A stretch of DNA of 15,335 nucleotides from Chloroflexota bacterium. Its GTDB lineage: Bacteria > Chloroflexota > Anaerolineae > Anaerolineales > Anaerolineaceae. The position numbers and the translations under genes were made by a program. Positions 1-8,014 of the stretch are shown one piece after another (within the stretch, counting starts at the first letter, position 1; every line of letters starts with the position of its first letter). Below the pieces are notes generated by a model. That model had not been told where the DNA came from. It saw nothing but the letters and a program-made list of their open reading frames with translations, and did not search any database. The DNA lies in assembly GCA_023406965.1 (NCBI GenBank), contig JAEXTI010000004.1, positions 1-15,335 on the forward strand, written 5' to 3'.

Positions 1-2359
1 CCTTCAAGAGGAAGGGCCGTTTCAATCGCAAACTGACCTTTGAAAGCTTTTGAATATTATCTAGTCCAATGAGCGGATCGCCATACAGCACAAAGGAGAG
101 TAGAGTTTTCTGATCTTCGGCATCCAGACACCCTTGCCTGTGAACCATTTCCCTAGCCAGTTCAATCTTTGCCACCATCAACGCTTCGCCGACCGATTTC
201 CCAGCCTTAATCTGTTGCCAGAAGTAATTCCCCAGCAAATCTGCTGCAATCAACGGCGTGCTCATAGCGCCATAAGCAATTGAGGTAGAGCCTACCACAG
301 CCAGAGAGCCCAGGGCGAGGAACTTCAAGCACAACGCATCATCCTCGCTCTTATTGACAATATTGCCGCCATAACAGGCTTCCGAGAAAACGATACGAGG
401 GGCGTGCCCGATTTTCTTCAACTCATTCGGGCTCAATGCAACCGGGTAATCCGCGCCAGAATCGCCTTCGCTGGGATCTCGCTGGCCATACCATTCAGCG
501 CCATCCTCTAACCCGTGCAAGTTGTAGTAACCTAATTGCGGGTGCAGTAACTTATCAATTTCGATACTCTCTTTTGTTTCCGGTGGCGAGATATACAACG
601 CTCCAGGGTTTCCAACAGGGCGGAACACAGCCGTAGATGATCTTCGCCACACTTGAGCAGAATAACCGCTGTTGGGCACTTCGCGCTTTGTCGAAACCGC
701 GCGAACAATCGTCAGAACCGCCTCCAACAACGGAATGAGCAGCCCACCTGCGGTTAGCGACTTGTACCTGGCCCCTTGGGTATGGTGTGCGATGAGAATA
801 CGCAGATGCTCCAAGAGCAGTCCGGCATCAGAGCCCGCCTCTCCTGGCAACCTGCCAACAGGCCACGCTGGAACAAAATAATTGGCATCTGTTGTGGCAT
901 AGGGGTTATCCGATAAGACCTTTTCGTCATAATCATCCGCCGGGTTGGGCAGCGCATGGAACGGAACAACCTCAGGTCCCCCAACAATCAACAACGCTCC
1001 AATCATCTCGCCTTTCTTGCGCAACGCTTTATCAAGATCAGCCAATGACAGTTTCAACTTCCAAGGATCCAACTCTTTTACCGGTTCAATACCCGCCAGG
1101 GATGCGCATTCTGCCTTATCTGGGAAGAATATCGTTGCAGACCAACCCGAACGTTTCCGCACCGCCTCGGCCAGGCGTTTCATTTCAGTGGTCAGGATCG
1201 CCGCCGTTTCTGGCCCATACTGCTTCTCCAGACCTTGTTGAGTAGAGAAAATGATGTAATTCGGAAAGCGCCCATCCGTTTTGCTGATCCCAGGTTTCTT
1301 CAATCGTTGGGCAAGTTGCTTAAATTCTGCTTCAATATCTGCCAGATCGTCGGGCACATTATAGATCGGCGCTGTCACTTTGGCCTGCTCAACCTCCAAC
1401 TTTGGCACAGGCGCACTCTTCGCTTCTGGGGTTTCTTGCGCTTCTGCTACCAAATCGATCTGTGCACCCTGGTTATCTTGTGCAGGAACTTCTGTGATCA
1501 GCCCATATTCTACGTTTTGCTCATCATCAGGCTTTGCCCTGCCGACCGGCAAAACGTTCCAGCCCAACCTGCTAGCCACATCGGCAGGGATGGGCATATC
1601 GAATACGATGCTTAACGAGTCTGGCCACAATGATCGATATGGATTCGCGCCTCCCCACAACCTTTGTGATACCTGTCCGGCCGAATCTTGCGTCATAGTT
1701 TCATGTAAAAGCTTGACGGCTTCCTGGTCTTCGCCCATATCCATCCAGGCATCAGCCAGGTAAAGTGAGAAAATTAGACAATCTGGCTGGCGTTCATGAT
1801 ACAGAGCCGCCAGAGTTTGAAAACTCTGGGCATCATACATTTGGCTGGCCAATCGAAGATGAGTCACCTCGACAAGGCTGTTATCTTGCTCCTGGCCCAA
1901 TAGAGGTTCGAGCAAAGCTTGCGCATCCGCCCACATCTTCCGGCTAATCAGGTTGCGTACTTCCCGAAGAGTCTGTGCCCAACCGGGGGCGTCGCTGTCA
2001 ATATTAGTTTCGCCGCCCAATGCATGCACTGTCCAACTCATCTGCCGCCTGCGTGGCTCATCTAGCCCTGAGAGAGCGTCCGCCAGCCGGCCGGCAGCAG
2101 CTAGGAACTCAGGGTCTCGCTTGAGGAGAGCCTCGAGCAGCGGGATTGTCTGGCCGATCTTCCCCTCATCCAACAAGAATCGGGCCTGCCATAATTGGAC
2201 TTCGAGGTCGCCCGGAAAAATAGCCAGCCAGGCCACGGAAGCTTGCCGCCCAAATCGATACGATCCGGCAGCCTCAGCCGCAGACAGCATTCCTAAGAAC
2301 TGATCCCGGTTCATTCGAGCATCCCGGTTTGGCGTGATCTTGAAAAATGAGGTATTCAT
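1..2359 (-). CDS. Gingipain-like C25-family cysteine peptidase with TPR-like N-terminus (C-terminus beyond window)
   Basis: The frame stays open for 786 codons from ATG 2359 to the window edge. Residues 1-265 are helical and TPR-like (clearest about 49-90 and 130-240). A Pro/Glu/Asp-rich linker follows (about 270-335), then a caspase-clan (CD) fold from about 367. C25 hallmarks seen: a hydrophobic strand ending VGG at 459-461, DNPYATTDANYF followed by GRLP at 502-505, a His in LHG (H615), a Cys in SEACYGG (C662), and YGDPLIG at 759. H615 and C662 are the predicted catalytic dyad. Known gingipains are secreted, but no signal peptide or membrane segment is visible here, so I infer a cytoplasmic enzyme. 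The start overlaps the TPR gene stop as ATGA, implying translational coupling and probably a shared complex. A CHAT-type caspase-like domain is the main alternative; the DNPYAT, GRLP and YGDP motifs favour C25. Substrate specificity is unknown. Confidence 0.85.
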   Translation of the reverse strand, partial: MNTSFFKITPNRDARMNRDQFLGMLSAAEAAGSYRFGRQASVAWLAIFPGDLEVQLWQARFLLDEGKIGQTIPLLEALLKRDPEFLAAAGRLADALSGLDEPRRRQMSWTVHALGGETNIDSDAPGWAQTLREVRNLISRKMWADAQALLEPLLGQEQDNSLVEVTHLRLASQMYDAQSFQTLAALYHERQPDCLIFSLYLADAWMDMGEDQEAVKLLHETMTQDSAGQVSQRLWGGANPYRSLWPDSLSIVFDMPIPADVASRLGWNVLPVGRAKPDDEQNVEYGLITEVPAQDNQGAQIDLVAEAQETPEAKSAPVPKLEVEQAKVTAPIYNVPDDLADIEAEFKQLAQRLKKPGISKTDGRFPNYIIFSTQQGLEKQYGPETAAILTTEMKRLAEAVRKRSGWSATIFFPDKAECASLAGIEPVKELDPWKLKLSLADLDKALRKKGEMIGALLIVGGPEVVPFHALPNPADDYDEKVLSDNPYATTDANYFVPAWPVGRLPGEAGSDAGLLLEHLRILIAHHTQGARYKSLTAGGLLIPLLEAVLTIVRAVSTKREVPNSGYSAQVWRRSSTAVFRPVGNPGALYISPPETKESIEIDKLLHPQLGYYNLHGLEDGAEWYGQRDPSEGDSGADYPVALSPNELKKIGHAPRIVFSEACYGGNIVNKSEDDALCLKFLALGSLAVVGSTSIAYGAMSTPLIAADLLGNYFWQQIKAGKSVGEALMVAKIELAREMVHRQGCLDAEDQKTLLSFVLYGDPLIGLDNIQKLSKVSLRLKRPFLLK

Positions 2360-5300
2360 AATGCTGATCCAGCCTCCTGTGTCTTGTGGATCAAGTTGAG
2401 GGTCATCACCCCAACCAATTGGCGTCTGATCTGCACATCCTCTGGCGCAAGTTTTGCAGCTTGCTGCAACATTGACTCTGCCCCTGGATAATCCTTGCTA
2501 TCCCGCATTAGCAAAGCCGCCTGACAATAAGCACGTGGATCTTTGGGCGCAATACGTGTCGCTTGCTGGAATGTTCGCAAGGCCATCACATCCTCGCGTC
2601 GCTCCAGATAAGCCTGGCCCAACTCCAGGTAATACTCCACATTTGCGGGATCGATTCGGATCGACTCGCTCAACAGGTGAACAGCCTGGTCCAACTGTCC
2701 GGTCTTGCGCTGCAACCTCCCCAGCAACATGCTAAGCTCAGGCTGGATCGGGTTCAGGCGCAACGATTTGAACGCTGACCGCTCTGCGCCTTTTTCATCT
2801 CCACAATCCGCCTGTGCATGCGCCAGCAGAGCCAATCCTTCGGAATGATCCGGAAACTCCCTCGCCAGATGTTGAAGGGCCGGCAGCGCGGTCGCCGCGC
2901 CTTTCAGGTTGTACATCAAACGGGCGCGCTCATACAATACGCGCGCATCCGGCTCTAAATTCGGCAGTGCGTTTTCAATTACCATCAGAGCTTCCTCTGT
3001 CCTCCCTTGCGCCGAAAGGATTTTGTCGAGGGCCAGAACTGCTTCCGGATGGTTCGGATCACGCCGGACTGCCGTCCACGCATACTCACGAGCCTGGTCC
3101 AGGTGGCCCACCTTGAAAGCCACCAAACCCATCATCAAAATTCCATCAACGCCATCGCCCTCAAGCTCGCTGGCCCGCTGCGCGCTAACCATCGCATCAG
3201 CCAATTTATCTACTTCATACTGGGCTTTGGCCAATCCAACCCACCCCTCAACGCTATCGGGGTCAACCTGGATTGCATCTGTAAACACTTTCAAAGCCTC
3301 TTCAAATTGCTCGTTCTTCATGTAAGACTTGCCCAATGCCCGTGAGAAATCCGGTCTTGCGGGGGCTATTTCGCACGCAGCCTCCCAGTGAACCAGCTCT
3401 GTTTGAATATCTTCCCCGTCTGCGGCAAGTGCAGCCGCTTGTGCATGCCAGTCTGCCTCTTTTGGCCATGCTGCCAACGCTTCTTCAACCAGCCCTTTCG
3501 CCTTAGCTTTCTCGCCCTTCTTTAAGAAGATTGTTGCCACCGCCAGTTGGTAAACCGGGTTGTTTGGCCACCCCGCCAGGAGTTTCCGAATAGTTGCGTC
3601 CACATCCGCAACATCCACAACCAAACCGCACAAGATCCGTTGCAACAAGCACTCGGGGGATTGATCAAAACGCGAAAGAGCATGGAGAGCCGCCTGAGGG
3701 CTCCCGATCATACGCAAGCCACTAGCCAGCGCCGCATATTCATCAGGACTCACGGCCACTGCTGCCAACTCCTTCAAAGTCTGAGATGTGGGGTTGAAGG
3801 CTGCCCTGCCACGTGCCAACCAGCGCTGCAAGCGTGCAGTGGAGCCAAATCGAGCTGCTTTTTCCATCGCCTGTTCAAATTGCTGGTGCCGCTCATCACT
3901 CAAGCTATCCGCCGAAGGTGCATGTGACTCAATGTTCAGTTCGCGGTACAAACGGAAGGCTTCGGCACATAATACTAAAGCGCGAGCCAGTTCAAAAGCC
4001 GCCTTGGGGTTATTGGTGAGTGCCTGAGCCAGTTTTTCGAGCAGACTCAACCCCGTTTTCCACAACCCCATTGCCAGGGCCGATTTACCAGTTTCGAGGG
4101 TTAACTCCTCCTTCGAGGGTTCGTCCGACGTAGAAACAGTACCCAACAGGTACCCACTAATCGCCTTGAATCGGGATAGCAATTCCTGAAGGGCAGGCCG
4201 ATCCCCCCATTTGGGCAACCCGGCATCTAACAACTTTTCAGCCTGATCCAGGTTCCCTGCTTCCATCGCCAGATCAATGCGCTTGCATAAAATGTCAAAT
4301 CCGTTTCCGGTGTCATCTGCTAGCAGATGTTCCTCGGTGACGGCTTCAGCCAGTTCGATGGCCTTGTCATCCAGTAGCATTTCCATTGCCGCCTGGACCG
4401 CCAGCTTGCGCAGTTCCAAATGTGCCGGATCCATCTCTAGCGCCTTTTCGGCCTGTTCAAGCGCCTGGGGCAAATCGCCATTGCTCAAATACCACTTGAC
4501 CGAACGCTCCAGGATAGGCATCTGTGGAGCTGGTTTAGTTTCATCCGTCGTAGCTCCCAAAATATCGAGAACCGATTGCGCCGCGTCATAACGTCCCATC
4601 CTGGCAAGTAGATCGGCCTGAAGGAGGAGGGCTTCCGTATCCGTTTGGCCCGTACCAACCAGTTGCTGAACTACTTCCATCGCGTCGCCATACTTCTCGG
4701 CCTGTTCATACAGCCTGGCAAGCTCAAACAACATGTCCGCAGATTTATTTCCTGGCATTTTCATCGCTCGTTCAAGGCATGACAATGCTGCATTTGAGTC
4801 TTGCAAGCGCAAGTATAGATACGCCGTATCTTGAAGGTCTTCGCTATCGACAGGCATATCGCTCAGCTCATCCAAAATAACCCTCGCCGCATCAAGATCC
4901 CCGCTTTCCACCTCCAATCTAGCCATCTGAAGGCGGTGCCCGATTTGTTCGGGCTCCAGCCCAATCACCCGCTGTAAAGCCTCCTTGGCCCGTTTTGTGT
5001 CTCCCAGTTCCACCATAATGTTTTTAAACCAAACCAAGTTGGTCGGATCATGTGGAGAAAGTTGAAGCGCAGCTTCCGCCATCTGAGATGCATCACGAGG
5101 TAAACGCGAGGTCAAATAAGCCCCTGCCAGGTCATGCAGCAAAGAAACATTTTCCGGTTGAGCTTGTTGCGCCTCCTTCAACGAGGCTAATGCGAGTTCC
5201 GTTTGTCCTAACGCAAGCGCAGCCAAACCCATTCCCCTGTTTACGCAAACGCCTAAGCCTGCCTGTTCAGCAGTTAAAGAGTCGGCCAACTGCCGGTACA

Positions 5301-7602
5301 CGACAATAGCTCTGGCGGCCTCTCCCCGCTTTCGAAGAGCCTCGGCAAACAAATATTGAATCTTGGTATCATCGGGTTTTTCTGCGCTGACCCGTTCGAG
5401 GATATCGTAAGCCTGCGCAACTCGCAAAGTTTTGGCTTCATCTGTGAAATCACACTGGTTCCTGAGCAGGGCTTCTGCGTATTGCACCCGCCACATCGTT
5501 GGCGCTTTTTCCGTATGCGCAGCCATCTCATACGCTGGGAGAGCCGCGTCCCAATCATCCATCTGTTGGGCCACCTGGGCAAATTCATACGCCAGTTCAG
5601 GGTTTGCAGTCCATTTCTTCCGCTTATTCTCTAGCTCACCGCGCGCTTCGGTCAGGTAGCTCAATTCTCTCAGCACCTGGGCGTAAGCCAGGCTGAAGAT
5701 AAGATTGCTAGATTGAAGTTTCACGGCTTGTCGCAAGTAAGGCAACGCTTCAGCAGCCAGCCCATTTTCACGCAGATTTTGAGCAATCGCATACTGAGCT
5801 TCACCCGAATTCGGCGCAGCAATCACTGCGGCTTTCAGCGTCTCAACTTCTTGATTGCGTTTACCACAATCTTTGTAAACAGCCGCAAGATCCAACCACC
5901 ACTGTGCCTGCTCTGGCTCGAGCAAAGTTGCCCGGCTCAAATGGTTGATTGCATCTTCCCAACGAGCTTGCATGGCCAGTGCTTTTCCCAACCAGCCGTG
6001 CGCCTCGCCCATTTCAGGATGAGCATCTAGCAAATCGTAGCTGGCTTGCGTAGCTGCTTCCACTCGCTCCGACTTAAGTGCCGCTCGGATAAAACTTGTT
6101 AAGTCAGCCAACTCGGGCGCCGCCGAGAGCTTGACTACCTGTTGACGCTGTTCAAAAGCCTCGTTCCAGTGTCCTGCCTCTTCACACATCTCTGCCAGAT
6201 AACGTTTCAACTCAATCGACTCGGGGTGCAAGGCTGAAGCCAACCCTGCGTACAACCGTGCACCTTCCACTGCCCCACGATTCGCCATCAGCTTACTGGT
6301 CATTAGAATCAGTTGGTCGTCTACGGGACGCAGCTCAAGGGCAGCTTCGCAGCACAACAGCGCTTCCCGCTCAAGGTCCAGCGCGAGCAAGCTGCGAATG
6401 AACTCTAAAGCACCAGGGATCAATTCGTTATTCCGTGCCCGGTCCAAAAATGCATCCACAGCTTGCAGGGCCAACCCTTCTGCCGCATTCACTTCGCCGC
6501 GGTTGAATGCCTGAACAAATTTCGCCGCCATCAAAGAAGGATCTTGGGTAGGGTCTACTATTTCTTTGAGATCCACATCAAGAGACTGCCTTTCCAAGGC
6601 AATCTTCCCAAAAGCACCCATAAGTTTCGGAGAAACGCTGCGTAATCCACTAATCCGGCGAGCCAGATCACCAAGCTCTTCACTCCCCTGGGAAATGCTC
6701 ATCCGCAGTGAAGTCTGCCAGTAATCAAGAATGTCTGCTGCTGCGCGCAGGTTCGACTTGCATTGGGTCATGTCGCCGGTGAGTTCGTATAATGCGCCCA
6801 ATTCGCACAAAGCTGCGGAGCGGTTCGCCAGAATTTGCGAATCGGCCTTGTCAAGATCAAAACGGACTGCCCCGTAATGGATGGCAGGATGCTGGGCCAG
6901 GATGATACCGGCCGTCTTTGCCACCAATTCGGTCCGCCCTTGGGCGTTCGCTGATTTCAAGAAGTCTATTTGCACCTGGGCCGGTAATTCGCTCAACGCT
7001 TCAACTGCCTGGTCAATCAGGCTACTTGGAACCTCAGGAGTGCACAACAACAGGTGCACAGCCCAATCAACCACCCCGGCACTTTTTCCGGACGAGAGAA
7101 TTGCGTTTAACAGCCGGGCTACATCTGGTACCATTCCAGCCAAACAAGCTAAGGCTGTGCTCCAGATACGCGCGCTCGAATTTCCTTGCTTGGCTACCAA
7201 TTCTTCCACCAAGCCATTCCATGACCCCGTAAGCCGCCGGCGCTCGCGAAGCGCCAAGGCCACCAACCCAGCCTCTGCCAGCGTCGCCGGAGGCTGATCT
7301 TTGCGCCGCAAGGTCTCATATAAACGGATCGCCCGTTGCCGAAGACTGCTTTCCAAACTCGGCATTGGCTCGCCCGCCAATTTGCCAATCAGCTTTTCCT
7401 CATCCAGGCTGATCAAAGCCAGGTTCGCCGGATTCCACAAGCGCATATTATCGCTTAAAGCCGACAAGGCTCTTCCCGTAAAGCCCTCGGACTCTAAAGT
7501 CCTCCAGACAAGTTTATCTGAGCGCAATGCAGCCAGAACCGCAGAGGCTTCCTGCGGCCCGAACAATTCTCGTAACGCTTCGATAAATGTGATTGCTGAC
7601 AT
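2356..7602 (-). CDS. Giant TPR-repeat scaffold protein (1748 aa)
   Basis: I chose ATG 7602 (MSAITFIEALRELFG) because AAGGTAGG stands 4 bases before it; an earlier in-frame start at 7659 would add 19 residues, overlap the preceding gene and use no better site. Residues 1 to about 240 are helical but not clear TPR and may be a distinct N-terminal domain. From about 245 to 1740 the protein is mostly 34-residue TPR-like units, recognisable by W-LA-Y---G----A------A--L-P spacing, clearest near 520-640, 1415-1480 and 1610-1735. About 1150-1350 is more degenerate. There is no signal peptide, membrane span or catalytic motif, so the protein is expected to be a cytoplasmic superhelical scaffold. It lies 16 bp after the membrane protein gene and shares ATGA with the C25 peptidase gene. 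The inferred role is to hold, sense for, or restrain the peptidase. Confidence 0.9.
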   Translation of the reverse strand: MSAITFIEALRELFGPQEASAVLAALRSDKLVWRTLESEGFTGRALSALSDNMRLWNPANLALISLDEEKLIGKLAGEPMPSLESSLRQRAIRLYETLRRKDQPPATLAEAGLVALALRERRRLTGSWNGLVEELVAKQGNSSARIWSTALACLAGMVPDVARLLNAILSSGKSAGVVDWAVHLLLCTPEVPSSLIDQAVEALSELPAQVQIDFLKSANAQGRTELVAKTAGIILAQHPAIHYGAVRFDLDKADSQILANRSAALCELGALYELTGDMTQCKSNLRAAADILDYWQTSLRMSISQGSEELGDLARRISGLRSVSPKLMGAFGKIALERQSLDVDLKEIVDPTQDPSLMAAKFVQAFNRGEVNAAEGLALQAVDAFLDRARNNELIPGALEFIRSLLALDLEREALLCCEAALELRPVDDQLILMTSKLMANRGAVEGARLYAGLASALHPESIELKRYLAEMCEEAGHWNEAFEQRQQVVKLSAAPELADLTSFIRAALKSERVEAATQASYDLLDAHPEMGEAHGWLGKALAMQARWEDAINHLSRATLLEPEQAQWWLDLAAVYKDCGKRNQEVETLKAAVIAAPNSGEAQYAIAQNLRENGLAAEALPYLRQAVKLQSSNLIFSLAYAQVLRELSYLTEARGELENKRKKWTANPELAYEFAQVAQQMDDWDAALPAYEMAAHTEKAPTMWRVQYAEALLRNQCDFTDEAKTLRVAQAYDILERVSAEKPDDTKIQYLFAEALRKRGEAARAIVVYRQLADSLTAEQAGLGVCVNRGMGLAALALGQTELALASLKEAQQAQPENVSLLHDLAGAYLTSRLPRDASQMAEAALQLSPHDPTNLVWFKNIMVELGDTKRAKEALQRVIGLEPEQIGHRLQMARLEVESGDLDAARVILDELSDMPVDSEDLQDTAYLYLRLQDSNAALSCLERAMKMPGNKSADMLFELARLYEQAEKYGDAMEVVQQLVGTGQTDTEALLLQADLLARMGRYDAAQSVLDILGATTDETKPAPQMPILERSVKWYLSNGDLPQALEQAEKALEMDPAHLELRKLAVQAAMEMLLDDKAIELAEAVTEEHLLADDTGNGFDILCKRIDLAMEAGNLDQAEKLLDAGLPKWGDRPALQELLSRFKAISGYLLGTVSTSDEPSKEELTLETGKSALAMGLWKTGLSLLEKLAQALTNNPKAAFELARALVLCAEAFRLYRELNIESHAPSADSLSDERHQQFEQAMEKAARFGSTARLQRWLARGRAAFNPTSQTLKELAAVAVSPDEYAALASGLRMIGSPQAALHALSRFDQSPECLLQRILCGLVVDVADVDATIRKLLAGWPNNPVYQLAVATIFLKKGEKAKAKGLVEEALAAWPKEADWHAQAAALAADGEDIQTELVHWEAACEIAPARPDFSRALGKSYMKNEQFEEALKVFTDAIQVDPDSVEGWVGLAKAQYEVDKLADAMVSAQRASELEGDGVDGILMMGLVAFKVGHLDQAREYAWTAVRRDPNHPEAVLALDKILSAQGRTEEALMVIENALPNLEPDARVLYERARLMYNLKGAATALPALQHLAREFPDHSEGLALLAHAQADCGDEKGAERSAFKSLRLNPIQPELSMLLGRLQRKTGQLDQAVHLLSESIRIDPANVEYYLELGQAYLERREDVMALRTFQQATRIAPKDPRAYCQAALLMRDSKDYPGAESMLQQAAKLAPEDVQIRRQLVGVMTLNLIHKTQEAGSAL
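2373..2378 (-). promoter_or_regulatory. Ribosome-binding site of the peptidase gene
   Basis: A full AGGAGG lies inside the end of the TPR gene, 13 bases before the ATG. The spacing is longer than usual, but no standard alternative start lies nearer in frame. Together with the ATGA stop/start overlap this supports reinitiation or coupled translation. Confidence 0.6.
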
Positions 7603-7606
7603 ATTA

Positions 7607-7614
7607 CCTACCTT
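7607..7614 (-). promoter_or_regulatory. Ribosome-binding site deciding the TPR gene start
   Basis: AAGGTAGG lies in the 16-bp gap after the membrane protein stop codon and ends 4 bases before ATG 7602. It favours this start over the upstream in-frame one at 7659. Confidence 0.7.
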
Positions 7615-7618
7615 GTGC

Positions 7619-7948
7619 CTACACAGGCATGACCCAGCTCGCCAGGAAGAATGAAGCAATATACATCAGGAAACTAACCAGGATGAGAAAAACCCCCACT
7701 CCCGTCGTGGTCCGGACCAGTTGGTTGACTGCGTCCAATAACGCTGAAGCGTTCCCCACCAACCCAGCGACATCGTCTGCTACGCCCTTTTGCGCCAACT
7801 GTACCGATTGGTTCGCCAGGGTGCTCACGTCTTTTCCAGACACCCGGAACATCAGCACCGCAATCCCGGCGCCCATTGAAACGATCCCCATCACTAAAAG
7901 GCTGGCCGACATCACCAAAATCATCTGATCTGCAGTCAACGGGAACAT
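7619..7948 (-). CDS. Small two-helix membrane protein, first gene of the sigma-54 effector operon
   Basis: This 109-residue protein is not one I recognise. It has two clear membrane segments, about 9-34 (Gly-rich, small residues, possibly a helix-packing surface) and 84-106. The roughly 50-residue loop between them has hydrophobic residues spaced as in an amphipathic or coiled-coil helix (V41, L44, L51, V56, V60, L63, L70, V74, L77). The basic residues R35, K39, K54 and R79 all fall in or at the edge of this loop, which by the positive-inside rule puts it in the cytoplasm and both termini outside. ATG 7948 is preceded by AGGAGG with a 5-base spacer. The gene is the first behind the sigma-54 promoter and 16 bp before the TPR gene. 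I infer an anchor or sensor for the TPR/peptidase partners; a pore-like role is also possible. Confidence 0.85.
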   Translation of the reverse strand: MFPLTADQMILVMSASLLVMGIVSMGAGIAVLMFRVSGKDVSTLANQSVQLAQKGVADDVAGLVGNASALLDAVNQLVRTTTGVGVFLILVSFLMYIASFFLASWVMPV

Positions 7949-7951
7949 AAA

Positions 7952-7983
7952 AGCCTCCTGAAAGAAAATCCCTTCAAGAGGCT
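7952..7983 (-). promoter_or_regulatory. 14-bp hairpin sequestering the membrane-protein ribosome-binding site
   Basis: On the transcribed strand, AGCCTCTTGAAGGG pairs with TCTTTCAGGAGGCT across a 4-base loop. There are 14 pairs, three of them G-U. The 3' arm contains the Shine-Dalgarno sequence. The predicted sigma-54 start (about 7977) falls inside the 5' arm, so sigma-54 transcripts would lack the six strongest outer pairs, whereas read-through RNA from the rpoN operon would carry the whole stem. It could also act as a weak terminator, but only four T residues follow. Confidence 0.6.
7954..7959 (-). promoter_or_regulatory. Strong ribosome-binding site buried in a hairpin
   Basis: AGGAGG with a 5-base spacer to ATG 7948. 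Five of its bases form the 3' arm of the 7952-7983 stem, so access should depend on whether that stem forms. Confidence 0.8.
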
Positions 7984-7987
7984 TTGT

Positions 7988-8004
7988 TGCAAGAACTGTG
8001 CCAG
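7988..8004 (-). promoter_or_regulatory. Sigma-54 (-24/-12) promoter of the effector operon
   Basis: The minus strand reads CTGGCACAGTTCTTGCA, matching the sigma-54 consensus YTGGCACR-N4-TTGCW at every strongly conserved base and with correct GG-to-GC spacing. The -24 end lies 11 bases past the activator stop codon. The GC is at 7990-7989, placing the transcription start near 7977 and giving a leader of about 30 bases before ATG 7948. An RpoN gene and a sigma-54 activator immediately upstream strongly support function. Confidence 0.9.
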
Positions 8005-8014
8005 GGCGCAGGTT

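Noticed and set aside
436..2303. Several plus-strand open frames in the first 2.3 kb.
   Set aside because: They lie opposite a single continuous minus-strand frame with clear C25 motifs and show no features of their own.
1..7602. Possible type III-E CRISPR TPR-CHAT (Craspase) locus.
   Set aside because: There is no CRISPR array or Cas7-11-like gene in the window, and the peptidase motifs fit C25 rather than CHAT; only the TPR-plus-protease analogy is kept.
2400..7650. Many open frames on the plus strand opposite the TPR gene.
   Set aside because: They are antisense shadows with Ser/Arg/Pro-rich, low-complexity translations, no ribosome sites and no family motifs.
7603..7659. Upstream extension of the TPR protein beginning MLHSSWRAGSCLC, which could look like a lipoprotein signal.
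   Set aside because: It overlaps the membrane-protein gene, has no hydrophobic core, and a good ribosome site marks ATG 7602 instead.
7952..7983. The hairpin as an ordinary intrinsic terminator of the rpoN operon.
   Set aside because: The stem contains three G-U pairs and is followed by only four T residues before the ATG; overlap with the ribosome site and with the sigma-54 start fits regulation better. Partial termination is not excluded.
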